Assembly: GCF_030825785.1 (NCBI RefSeq)
Contig: NZ_JAPJPG010000026.1
Span: 1 to 22,402 of the forward strand
DNA: 22,402 nucleotides
Direction of reading: 5' to 3'
Origin: Anaerococcus sp.
GTDB taxonomy: Bacteria; Bacillota; Clostridia; Tissierellales; Peptoniphilaceae
The translations under genes were made by a program, and so were the position numbers. Positions 1 to 6,628 of this stretch are shown here, one piece after another. A model generated the notes under the pieces. It worked only from the letters and a program-made list of their open reading frames with translations. It was not told where the DNA came from and did no database searches. Position 1 is the first letter of the stretch; the number at the start of each line of letters is the position of its first letter.

Positions 1-686
1 GTATAAGCCATTCCACCACCAATTAAAATAGTATCAACTTTAGTGATAAGATTTTCGATTACACCAATTTTATCAGATACCTTAGCTCCACCAAGGATTG
101 AAACAAATGGGTGTTCTGGTGCCTCTAGTGCCTTACCCATTACGTCAATTTCTTTTTCTATTAGAAAACCTACAGCTGAAGGAAGGATGCTTGCTACACC
201 GACGTTAGATGCGTGTGCTCTATGGCTTGTTCCGAAGGCATCATTTACATATAAGTCTGCAAGAGATGCAAGCTTTTCAGCAAATTCAGGGTCATTTTTA
301 GTTTCACCAGCAACATATCTTGTATTCTCTATTAGGCAAACTTCACCTTCTTTAAGGTTTGCTACTTCTTCTTTAACCTTGCCATCGACTACTTCTGGGC
401 TTGGGAAGAAGTGGAATTTATCTTTGTAGTGATTCTCTAGCCAATCTGCTACAGGTTTTAGAGCAAATTCTGGTTTAGCTTCTCCCTTTGGTCTACCTAA
501 GTGGCTCATTAGAATTACCTTAGCGTCATTTTCTATTAGGTAATCAATTGTTGGGAGAGCTGCTCTAATTCTTGTATCATCAGCAATTTCTTCATTATTT
601 TCTTTTGATAATGGAACGTTGAAATCAACTCTTACTAGTACTTTTTTACCTTTTACATCTAAGTCTTTTACAGTTTTTTTGTTCAT
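1..686 (-). CDS. pgk: Phosphoglycerate kinase, N-terminal part (cut by window edge)
   Basis: Phosphoglycerate kinase is the cytosolic glycolytic enzyme that moves phosphate from 1,3-bisphosphoglycerate to ADP, making ATP. About 228 codons are visible of a family usually near 395-400 residues; the C-terminal nucleotide-binding domain lies beyond base 1. Family signatures read on the minus strand are RVDFNVPL near residue 19, SHLGRP, the catalytic-loop stretch NDAFGTSHRAHAS, and ILGGAKVSDKI at the start of the hinge. The ATG at 684-686 is preceded by GAGGAG (692-697) six bases upstream, which fixes the start. It follows gap in the same direction, the usual glycolytic order, but a terminator hairpin (708-735) stands between them and there is no space for a promoter after it, so pgk probably depends on read-through from gap. 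Identity is secure; only the missing 3' part is unseen. Confidence 0.97.
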   Translation of the reverse strand, partial: MNKKTVKDLDVKGKKVLVRVDFNVPLSKENNEEIADDTRIRAALPTIDYLIENDAKVILMSHLGRPKGEAKPEFALKPVADWLENHYKDKFHFFPSPEVVDGKVKEEVANLKEGEVCLIENTRYVAGETKNDPEFAEKLASLADLYVNDAFGTSHRAHASNVGVASILPSAVGFLIEKEIDVMGKALEAPEHPFVSILGGAKVSDKIGVIENLITKVDTILIGGGMAY

Positions 687-707
687 ATTACTCCTCATAT
701 TTCCGTT

Positions 708-735
708 AAAAAAAGGCGGAAGCTATCCCCCGCCT
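708..735 (-). terminator. Intrinsic terminator/attenuator between gap and pgk
   Basis: Read on the minus strand, AGGCGG (735-730) pairs with CCGCCT (719-714) around a 10-base loop and is followed by an uninterrupted T run (714-708). It starts 10 bases after the gap stop and ends 21 bases before the pgk start codon. It should end or thin out gap transcripts; it could also act as an RNA processing or stability element. Confidence 0.8.
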
Positions 736-745
736 ATATTAACTC

Positions 746-1753
746 TTAAAGATTTGCTAGATAGTCAAGTGTTCTAACAAGGTTAGATACATATCCCATT
801 TCGTTATCATACCAAGCAACAGTTTTTACAACTTGTGTTCCGTCTTCGCCTTCAACAATTTTTGTTAGTTGAGAATCGAAAACTGAACCAGCTGGATAAC
901 CTACTATATCACTTGATACAATGTCATCTTCTGTGTATGCAAATGCATCACTTGAGTATTTTTTCATAGCTGCGTTTACTTCTTCTACAGTAACTTTCTT
1001 TTCAAGTACTGAGTAAAGCTCTGTGATTGATCCTGTAATTGTTGGAACTCTTAGAGCTGATCCATCAATTTTTCCTTCTACTTCTGGAAGTACTTTACCT
1101 ACAGCCTTAGCAGCTCCAGTAGATGCTGGAATTGTATTTTGTGCTGCAGCTCTACCACCTCTTAAGTCTTTCTTAGTAGCTGGTGTGTCTTGGATAGCTT
1201 GAGTAGCTGTATATGCGTGGATAGTAGACATTTGGCCTGAAACAAATCCGAATTCATTCTTTAATACGTTAACCATTGGTGCTAAGCAGTTTGTTGTACA
1301 GCTTGCTCCAGAAACAACTGTTTCAGATCCGTCAAGGATTTCGTGGTTTACTCCGTATACTATTGTTTTTAAATCACCCTTACCTGGTGCAGAGATTAGT
1401 ACTTTCTTAGCTCCTGCCTTGATGTGAGCTTCTGCTTTTTCTTTTTCTGTAAAGAATCCTGTACATTCTAGTACTATATCAACTCCAAGTTCTTCCCATG
1501 GGAGATCTTCTGGGTTTCTTTCAGCAAATACTTTTATGTCTTTGCCATTGATTTTGAATCCGTCTTCTGTTAGTTCAGCGTCTCCGTTAAATCTACCTTG
1601 TGCTGTATCGTATTTGAAAGCATATAGAAGACCCTTTTTGTCAATAAGGTCGTTGATTGCTACAACTTCTATATTTTCTTCTACTTCGGCGATTCTTCTT
1701 AGTGTAAGACGTCCGATTCTACCAAATCCATTAATTGCTACTTTTGTTGCCAT
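746..1753 (-). CDS. gap: Glyceraldehyde-3-phosphate dehydrogenase, NAD-type
   Basis: GAPDH oxidises glyceraldehyde-3-phosphate with NAD and phosphate in glycolysis, in the cytoplasm. The 335-residue protein is full length. The NAD fold starts with NGFGRIGR (residues 8-15); an Asp at residue 35 at the end of the second strand favours NAD over NADP. The catalytic Cys152 is in SCTTNC and the general-base His179 in STIHAYT; the C-terminus carries WYDNEMGYVSN. The S-loop reads TITGSITELYSV, a variant of the more common PTGSV form. The ATG (1751-1753) has AGGAGG about 7 bases upstream (1759-1764). A near-consensus sigma-A promoter (1788-1816) sits directly upstream and a terminator (708-735) follows. 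Strong promoter and ribosome site fit a highly expressed glycolytic gene. No cggR-like regulator gene precedes it; trxB does. Confidence 0.98.
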   Translation of the reverse strand: MATKVAINGFGRIGRLTLRRIAEVEENIEVVAINDLIDKKGLLYAFKYDTAQGRFNGDAELTEDGFKINGKDIKVFAERNPEDLPWEELGVDIVLECTGFFTEKEKAEAHIKAGAKKVLISAPGKGDLKTIVYGVNHEILDGSETVVSGASCTTNCLAPMVNVLKNEFGFVSGQMSTIHAYTATQAIQDTPATKKDLRGGRAAAQNTIPASTGAAKAVGKVLPEVEGKIDGSALRVPTITGSITELYSVLEKKVTVEEVNAAMKKYSSDAFAYTEDDIVSSDIVGYPAGSVFDSQLTKIVEGEDGTQVVKTVAWYDNEMGYVSNLVRTLDYLANL

Positions 1754-1787
1754 TATTTCCTCCTAATTAATTCTTTCTACAAACATT

Positions 1788-1816
1788 ATTCTACTTGATT
1801 GTTAGAAATTTGTCAA
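1788..1816 (-). promoter_or_regulatory. Strong sigma-A promoter for gap (and pgk)
   Basis: On the minus strand a perfect -35 TTGACA (1816-1811) is separated by exactly 17 bases from -10 TAGAAT (1793-1788). Transcription should start near 1781, leaving a leader of about 28 bases with the AGGAGG ribosome site. The -35 begins only 8 bases after the trxB stop codon. An 18-base Rex-like element (1799-1816) overlaps the -35; see findings. Confidence 0.85.
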
Positions 1817-1823
1817 CATTATG

Positions 1824-2750
1824 TTACCAATTGCTTCCTTCAAGATATCTATTGGCAAGGACAGCTGCAATACATCCATCTCCAGCAGCTGTAACCATCT
1901 GTCTAACCTTCTTCTCTCTTGTATCTCCTACTGCAAATACACCTTCGATGTTAGTTTTCATATCTTCATCGGTTAGGATATAACCATGGTTCATTTCAAT
2001 CTTACCTTCGAATATCTCAGTTTGTGGAATATATCCTATAAATATAAATACCCCAATTGGAGAATTATCATCAGATTTTAATTCTTTTATTTCGCCAGTC
2101 TTAGTATTTTCAATTATGAGCGATTGAGATTCCTTATCTCCCTTGATTTCTTTAACAACTGCGTCAAGTTCTAGTTTTATTTTTGGATTTTCCTTAATCT
2201 TATCAACAACTACCCCACTTGCCCTAAATTCGTCTCTTCTGTGAATAATAGTCACAGATTTACCAAATTTGGTAAGATAAGTAGCCTCTTCTAGAGCAGA
2301 GTCTCCACCACCTACTACATAGATGTCAAGTCCTGTATAGAATGGTCCATCACATGTTGCACAGTAAGATACTCCTCTGTTGGAAAATTCTTTCTCGCCT
2401 GGAACATCCAATTTCCTGTGGGTAGCTCCTGATGAAATTATAACTACTTTCGCCTCATATTCTCCGCCATCAGTCTTAATTTTTTTAACCCTACCATCAA
2501 GCTCTACTTCCTTGACATCTTCATATTTGATTTCACAGAATTCTTCCGCTTGCTCTAGCATCCTTTCAGAAAGACCCATTCCTGTTGCCTCATCTATTGA
2601 TCCTGGGTAGTTTTCAACAAAGGCTGTTCCGGAAATCTGTCCACCAGCTACTGCTTTTTCAATAATAAGTGTCTTAAGTTTACTTCTCCCTGCATAAAGT
2701 CCTGCGGTAAGTCCTGCTGGACCTCCTCCAATTATAATTATATCGTACAT
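1824..2750 (-). CDS. trxB: Thioredoxin reductase (NADPH)
   Basis: TrxB is a cytosolic flavoenzyme that uses NADPH to reduce thioredoxin. The 308 residues match the usual low-molecular-weight family. In order: FAD-binding GGGPAG (residues 8-13), the redox-active pair Cys130 and Cys133 in CATC, the NADPH-binding GGGDSA (147-152), HRR (170-172) which binds the NADPH 2'-phosphate, and the FAD-contacting GVFAVGDT near the C-terminus. These features favour a true NADPH thioredoxin reductase over ferredoxin-linked or alkyl-hydroperoxide relatives. The start ATG has AGGAGG six bases upstream (2757-2762, overlapping the end of trmL). It is the last gene of the nth-HAD-trmL-trxB cluster. No terminator is visible after it: its stop overlaps an 11-base palindrome and the gap promoter begins at once. 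No thioredoxin gene is in the window. Confidence 0.95.
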   Translation of the reverse strand: MYDIIIIGGGPAGLTAGLYAGRSKLKTLIIEKAVAGGQISGTAFVENYPGSIDEATGMGLSERMLEQAEEFCEIKYEDVKEVELDGRVKKIKTDGGEYEAKVVIISSGATHRKLDVPGEKEFSNRGVSYCATCDGPFYTGLDIYVVGGGDSALEEATYLTKFGKSVTIIHRRDEFRASGVVVDKIKENPKIKLELDAVVKEIKGDKESQSLIIENTKTGEIKELKSDDNSPIGVFIFIGYIPQTEIFEGKIEMNHGYILTDEDMKTNIEGVFAVGDTREKKVRQMVTAAGDGCIAAVLANRYLEGSNW

Positions 2751-2758
2751 TTATCCTC

Positions 2759-3217
2759 CTAAAATTTAAATCCATCTTGCCTTAAAGCCTCGTATAAAAC
2801 TATACTAACAGAGTTAGCTAGGTTTAAGGACCTATCTATCTTTTTTGTCATAGGGATAGTTAGAATTTTTTCCTTGTTCTCATTAAGCAAATCATCTGGT
2901 ATTCCTTCTTTTTCCCTACCAAATATCAAAAAATCGCCATCTTTAAACTCTACATCTGTATATTTCTTCTTTGTTCCAGTTTCTATTAGGAAATATCTTT
3001 TATCCTTTACATAGTCCATAAAATCTTCTAGACTATCGTGGATTACAAGATCAACATGTTCCCAATAATCTATACCCGCTCTTTTCAAAAATCTATCAGA
3101 AAAATCGAACTTGAAGGGTCTAATCAGGTGAAGACGGGATTCTGTTAGGACGCAGGTTCTTCCGATATTTCCTACATTTCCAGGATGCTCTGGCGAAGTT
3201 AATACTATATTAAACAC
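2759..3217 (-). CDS. trmL: tRNA (cytidine(34)-2'-O)-methyltransferase, TrmL/SpoU family
   Basis: TrmL is a small SPOUT methyltransferase that 2'-O-methylates the wobble base 34 of certain leucine tRNAs using SAM. The 152-residue length is typical of the stand-alone trefoil-knot family. Visible motifs are NVGNIGR (14-20), FGREKEGIP (99-107), IPM (121-123) and RSLNLANSVSI (129-139), which form the SAM-binding knot. The start is GTG (3215-3217); AAGGA lies about 8 bases upstream and the first 8 bases overlap the end of the HAD gene, suggesting translational coupling. The next gene, trxB, begins 8 bases after the stop. SpoU-family specificity is hard to tell from sequence alone, but the short length and motif spelling favour TrmL over rRNA enzymes. 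Confidence 0.88.
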   Translation of the reverse strand: MFNIVLTSPEHPGNVGNIGRTCVLTESRLHLIRPFKFDFSDRFLKRAGIDYWEHVDLVIHDSLEDFMDYVKDKRYFLIETGTKKKYTDVEFKDGDFLIFGREKEGIPDDLLNENKEKILTIPMTKKIDRSLNLANSVSIVLYEALRQDGFKF

Positions 3218-4043
3218 GGTTATATTCCTTTATTATTTCACAAGCTTCTCTTATTGCTCCTGAATTATTATCAGGAACTATATGGCTTGCAATTTCCTTA
3301 AGCTCTTCTCTACCATTTCCAATAGCAAAAGATAGCTTACTTCCTTCAATCATTTCTAAATCATTGAGACCATCTCCAATAGCAGCTATATTTTCTCTAG
3401 TAAATCCAATTTTATCTGCAAGGGCTAGTAGGGTATTAAACTTCGATACTCCCTTACTCATCAATTCAAGTACACCTCCAAAAGATGAAGTCATATAGAG
3501 TCTATCAGAAAATTCATCCCTAACTAGCTTTTCAATTCCCTCAATTCCAAGAGAGTTATCGTTTAACTTATTGATTTGAAACTTGTAAGCCTTATGATTT
3601 CTTCCTCTAAGCTCCTTTAAGGGATCATCTGAAATCAAAATATTTGTAGTATACTCATTATCTTTATCCTTTCGGAGATGGTTAAGTTTCTCTACATTTA
3701 ATTTATTTGAATAGTAGGTATCCAAATCATAGAAATGAAAATCCAAATCATTTTCTATAGCCAAGTCATAAAGCCTATCTAAGTCTGAATCTTCTATGGG
3801 CTTTTCAAAGAATAAATTATCGTAATCAGATCCAAGAAGAGCTCCATTGTTTGCAATTATGCATGGATTTTTGCTAATCTTACTTGCAAAATATAAGACA
3901 GACTTAAAAACCCTACCGCTAGCAAGAACTACTCTGACTCCCGTGCTTTCTAAATCTCTTAGGGCTTTAATATTATCCTCTGAGAGTTTCGAGTTAGAAT
4001 CTAAAAGCGTTCCATCCATATCTAGGGCAAATATTCTAATCAT
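3210..4043 (-). CDS. Cof-type HAD-superfamily phosphatase
   Basis: This is a 277-residue haloacid-dehalogenase-fold hydrolase of the Cof (IIB) type, which dephosphorylates sugar phosphates, flavin or pyridoxal phosphates; the substrate cannot be read from sequence. Motif I is LDMDGT with nucleophile Asp8 and Asp10, motif II is LASGR with Ser42, motif III Lys197 is in SKGVSKF, and motif IV is GDGLND (223-228) holding the Mg-binding acids. The C2-type cap lies between residues about 85 and 190. The ATG has AGGAG five bases upstream. It overlaps nth upstream by 8 bases (ATGATTAG) and trmL downstream by 8 bases, so the three genes are translationally coupled. The pairing with nth and trmL looks like operon packing, not a shared pathway. 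Confidence 0.92.
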   Translation of the reverse strand: MIRIFALDMDGTLLDSNSKLSEDNIKALRDLESTGVRVVLASGRVFKSVLYFASKISKNPCIIANNGALLGSDYDNLFFEKPIEDSDLDRLYDLAIENDLDFHFYDLDTYYSNKLNVEKLNHLRKDKDNEYTTNILISDDPLKELRGRNHKAYKFQINKLNDNSLGIEGIEKLVRDEFSDRLYMTSSFGGVLELMSKGVSKFNTLLALADKIGFTRENIAAIGDGLNDLEMIEGSKLSFAIGNGREELKEIASHIVPDNNSGAIREACEIIKEYNRV

Positions 4044-4677
4044 GATCTCTCCTATAAAATTCGCAGACTACATTAAGGTCACACTCTTCGCATATTGGGC
4101 CTCTTGCCTTACAAAGAGCCCTGCCATGGGTTATTAATTGATGGTGGGTCTTTCTCCATCTTTCTTTGGGAATATTTTCCATCAATTGCTTTTCGGTTTT
4201 TTCTACGTTTTTAGCCTGGGCAAGTCCCAGTCTATTAGATACCCTAAAAACATGGGTATCAACAGCAATTGCTGGTATATTGAAGGCATTTGATGCCACT
4301 ACATTTGCAGTCTTTCTCCCAACTCCAGGAAGCTTCATCAGCTCTTTTATATCTGCTGGGACCTTACCATCATAATCACTCGACAAGATTTTGCTTGTAG
4401 CAGAAATATTTTTGGCCTTGTTCTTATATATTCCAACTGTTCTTATATAATTTTCAATTGTTTTAATATCGGCTTTAGCAAATTCTTCTGCTGTATTCAT
4501 ATCCTTAAACATCACACTTGTGACCTTATTGACCCTTACATCCGTTGATTGGGCTGAGAGTATTGTCGCTACCAATAACTCAAAAGGGGTCGTGAAATTT
4601 AGCATAGAATAATCCACATCAGGATACATCCTATCGAGAATTTCCAAAAGATCTTTAATTTCTTTAGAATCTAAAAT
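4036..4677 (-). CDS. nth: Endonuclease III (DNA glycosylase/AP lyase), likely ATT start
   Basis: Nth removes oxidised pyrimidines and cuts at the resulting abasic site in base-excision repair. Counting from the TTG at 4647, the helix-hairpin-helix LPGVGRKTA (106-114) carries catalytic Lys112, Asp130 is in VDTHVFR, and a [4Fe-4S] cluster is held by Cys179, 186, 189 and 195 with 6-2-5 spacing. The TTG at 4645-4647 has no ribosome site. Ten codons upstream, in frame, is ATT at 4675-4677 preceded by GAGGTGAT (4681-4688), an 8-base match to the 16S tail at ideal distance. No ATG, GTG or TTG lies in frame between this site and the TTG. The extra residues (xLDSKEIKDL) restore the N-terminal length seen in E. 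coli Nth. I therefore place the start at 4677; 4647 is the fallback. It starts the cluster with HAD, trmL and trxB. Confidence 0.93.
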   Translation of the reverse strand: MLDSKEIKDLLEILDRMYPDVDYSMLNFTTPFELLVATILSAQSTDVRVNKVTSVMFKDMNTAEEFAKADIKTIENYIRTVGIYKNKAKNISATSKILSSDYDGKVPADIKELMKLPGVGRKTANVVASNAFNIPAIAVDTHVFRVSNRLGLAQAKNVEKTEKQLMENIPKERWRKTHHQLITHGRALCKARGPICEECDLNVVCEFYRRDHD

Positions 4678-4680
4678 ACT

Positions 4681-4688
4681 ATCACCTC
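4681..4688 (-). promoter_or_regulatory. Ribosome binding site that decides the nth start
   Basis: GAGGTGAT on the minus strand is an 8-base match to the extended Shine-Dalgarno GGAGGTGAT. The only codon at proper distance is ATT (4675-4677). The one GTG overlapping it (4683-4685) is out of frame and soon meets TAG. This is the main evidence for an unusual ATT initiation codon. Confidence 0.7.
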
Positions 4689-4694
4689 AAAATT

Positions 4695-4700
4695 ATTATA
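4695..4700 (-). promoter_or_regulatory. Possible -10 box for the nth cluster
   Basis: A perfect TATAAT reads on the minus strand at 4700-4695, but no good -35 is found at 16-18 bases. Initiation 6-7 bases downstream would put the 5' end almost at the ribosome site of nth, a very short leader. The rodA promoter diverges from the same 88-base gap. Confidence 0.35.
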
Positions 4701-4726
4701 CTCTTCGACTAATAAATAACATTTGA

Positions 4727-4755
4727 TTGATAAAGACTGATTCATGTTATATAAT
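4727..4755 (+). promoter_or_regulatory. Sigma-A promoter for rodA
   Basis: TTGATA (4727-4732), a 17-base spacer and a perfect TATAAT (4750-4755) form a strong promoter. Expected start near 4762, giving a leader of about 17 bases containing the GGAGTGAT ribosome site (4767-4774). Confidence 0.8.
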
Positions 4756-4778
4756 AAATGGAGAATTGGAGTGATTAG

Positions 4779-5945
4779 ATGTTTAATTTAAAGAAAAAAG
4801 ATTTAAAAGAGCTTGACCTTATGCTTCTGTTTGCAACAATTGCCTTAAGTGTAATCGGTCTAGTCGTTTTATATTCAGCATACGGTGGAAATATCAAACC
4901 TATAACGACACAGCTTTTTGCTACTATACTTGGATTTATAATAATTTTAGTCCTATGTACAATTGACTTGGATTTTATCAAGAGATCCTACGTCGGCGTT
5001 TATGCAGTAATGATTGGACTATTGCTGTTGACCTTAGTTTTTGGTCGAGGTCTTGATGAATGGGGAGCGAAATCCTGGGTCTATATAGGATCATTTTCCT
5101 TCCAACCATCGGAGATTGCCAAAGTAGGAATAATTTTCTCCCTTGCTGCTTTTCTCGACAAGCATAAGTTCGATATCAATAACAAGCTAACCCTCTTAAA
5201 GGTCATTGCCATGGCTGGTCTTCCAATAGGTCTTATACTCTTGCAACCTGACTTTGGTACGGCTATGGTTTATGTATTCTTTGTCTCAGCTATGATTTTT
5301 ATAGGAGGAATTTCTTGGAAATGGATTGGGATTTTTGCTGGACTTGCAGCAATAGTAGGATTTTTTGTCTTGACCAATCTTTCTGGATATAGGCTTGATA
5401 GAATCGAAAACTTCCTCGACCCATCAAGAGATACTTCAGGTAGTAACTGGCAACAACAACAAGGTCTCATTGCTATCGGATCAGGCATGCTTACTGGCCG
5501 TGGCTATCTTAAAGGGAGCCAATCCCAATACGGATATATTCCTGAAAAAGAAACTGACTTTATTTTCTCAGTTCTTGCTGAAGAGCTAGGATTTTTGGGA
5601 GCGATTATTGTAATAGCACTTTTCGCAATAATAATTATGAGACTTGTAATTATCGCCAAGACCTCACGTAATACTTTTATTACAATAATGCTTACAGGAA
5701 TTGCGGGACTTTTGTTCATTCATATATTTGAAAATATTGCAATGACCATTGGACTTATGCCAGTAACTGGAATCCCTCTTCCATTTTTCTCATACGGAGG
5801 AACCTTCCAACTTATTAGCTTGATTAATATTGGCCTAGCACTTTCAGCATCTATGCAGAAGAAACAATACGACGACGGAATAATTGACGATGAGGCTATT
5901 AATCTCCTAGATGTAAGTATGGTTAGACCATCTAAAAGAAAATAA
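4779..5945 (+). CDS. rodA: RodA-type SEDS peptidoglycan glycosyltransferase
   Basis: RodA polymerises lipid II into glycan strands during side-wall growth, working in the membrane with a class B penicillin-binding protein. The 388-residue protein shows about ten hydrophobic segments. Family signatures are FSFQPSEIAK (106-115), LLQPDFGTA (154-162), the long extracellular loop with IAIGSGMLTGRGYLKGSQSQ (231-250) and the ETDFIF motif whose Asp260 corresponds to the conserved catalytic Asp of SEDS proteins, then TGIPLPFFSYGG. The GSQSQYGYIPE stretch is more RodA- than FtsW-like; an FtsW or SpoVE role cannot be fully excluded. It stands alone, with its own consensus promoter (4727-4755), GGAGTGAT ribosome site and a terminator (5948-6003). 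No mreBCD or pbp gene is adjacent. It is the only protein gene on the plus strand here. Confidence 0.9.
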   Translation: MFNLKKKDLKELDLMLLFATIALSVIGLVVLYSAYGGNIKPITTQLFATILGFIIILVLCTIDLDFIKRSYVGVYAVMIGLLLLTLVFGRGLDEWGAKSWVYIGSFSFQPSEIAKVGIIFSLAAFLDKHKFDINNKLTLLKVIAMAGLPIGLILLQPDFGTAMVYVFFVSAMIFIGGISWKWIGIFAGLAAIVGFFVLTNLSGYRLDRIENFLDPSRDTSGSNWQQQQGLIAIGSGMLTGRGYLKGSQSQYGYIPEKETDFIFSVLAEELGFLGAIIVIALFAIIIMRLVIIAKTSRNTFITIMLTGIAGLLFIHIFENIAMTIGLMPVTGIPLPFFSYGGTFQLISLINIGLALSASMQKKQYDDGIIDDEAINLLDVSMVRPSKRK

Positions 5946-5947
5946 TA

Positions 5948-6003
5948 AAAAGAGATGATACAAGAATTACTCCCTAATGGAGATTCTTCCTATCATCTCT
6001 TTT
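5948..6003. terminator. Bidirectional terminator between rodA and comF
   Basis: A 13-bp outer stem (5948-5960 with 5991-6003) is continued by an inner 6-bp stem (5962-5967 with 5983-5988) and a 4-bp stem (5970-5973 with 5979-5982) closing a 5-base loop. T runs follow on both strands. It starts just after the rodA stop and contains the comF stop codon (6002-6004), so it can end both converging transcripts. Confidence 0.88.
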
Positions 6004-6628
6004 AATTTATGCTCTTTTCTGAACAAATAGCAAGGGTTACGACCTCACTTGCTCCCTTATTTTTTAATTCTTTTATAATTTCCAGAGCAGTATTTCCTGT
6101 AGTTATCAAATCATCTATGAGTAAAATCCTAGAGCCTTTTATATCTTTATCTAATTTAAAAGCTCCTTTTAAATTTTCGCCTCTCTCAAGTCTATTGAGT
6201 GTATGCTGAGACTTAGTGTTTTTAATCTTCTTAAATTCATCAAGCTTTCTAATTCCAAGTTTATTAGAAAAATCATCCGCTATAAGATTAATATGATCAA
6301 AACCTCTCTTGTTTACGGTCTTCTTAGATGAAGGTGAGGCTAAGATATAGTCAAAATCAGTTAAATTATTATCTACTAAAAATCTATATATCATATCAGA
6401 AAAGACTTCTTTGAGCGAAGTATTTCTACTAAACTTATAGTCAGCTATCAATCTTTTCATAAAATCATTATAAAAGTATAAACTGTAACAAGTATTTCCG
6501 GAAAGCTCGAAGTTATTTCCTATATAATCTAACTTATCAAGACAATCTTTGCATAGCTTGTATTTATAAACCATATCTTTCTTACAAGAAAAGCAAAGCC
6601 CTTCATCCAAAAACAAAAAATCAATCAT
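6002..6628 (-). CDS. comF: ComF family phosphoribosyltransferase-like protein
   Basis: ComF proteins are small PRTase-fold proteins linked to DNA uptake and transformation in Firmicutes; the molecular activity is not settled. The N-terminus has a four-cysteine zinc knuckle (CFSC then CKDC, near residues 12-29), and the C-terminal half has the PRPP loop ILLIDDLITTGNT. Length 208 is within the family range. The ATG at 6626-6628 has GGAGAAGG about 6 bases upstream; a TTG immediately before it (6631) would add one residue. The start lies inside the last codons of recD2, so the two are coupled. Unlike B. subtilis, comFA is not adjacent, so whether it serves competence or has a general role is open. 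The stop codon falls within the shared terminator. Confidence 0.88.
   Translation of the reverse strand: MIDFLFLDEGLCFSCKKDMVYKYKLCKDCLDKLDYIGNNFELSGNTCYSLYFYNDFMKRLIADYKFSRNTSLKEVFSDMIYRFLVDNNLTDFDYILASPSSKKTVNKRGFDHINLIADDFSNKLGIRKLDEFKKIKNTKSQHTLNRLERGENLKGAFKLDKDIKGSRILLIDDLITTGNTALEIIKELKNKGASEVVTLAICSEKSIN

Noticed and set aside
43..429. 128-codon open frame on the plus strand
   Set aside because: Antisense to the pgk N-terminal domain, which is unambiguous on the minus strand.
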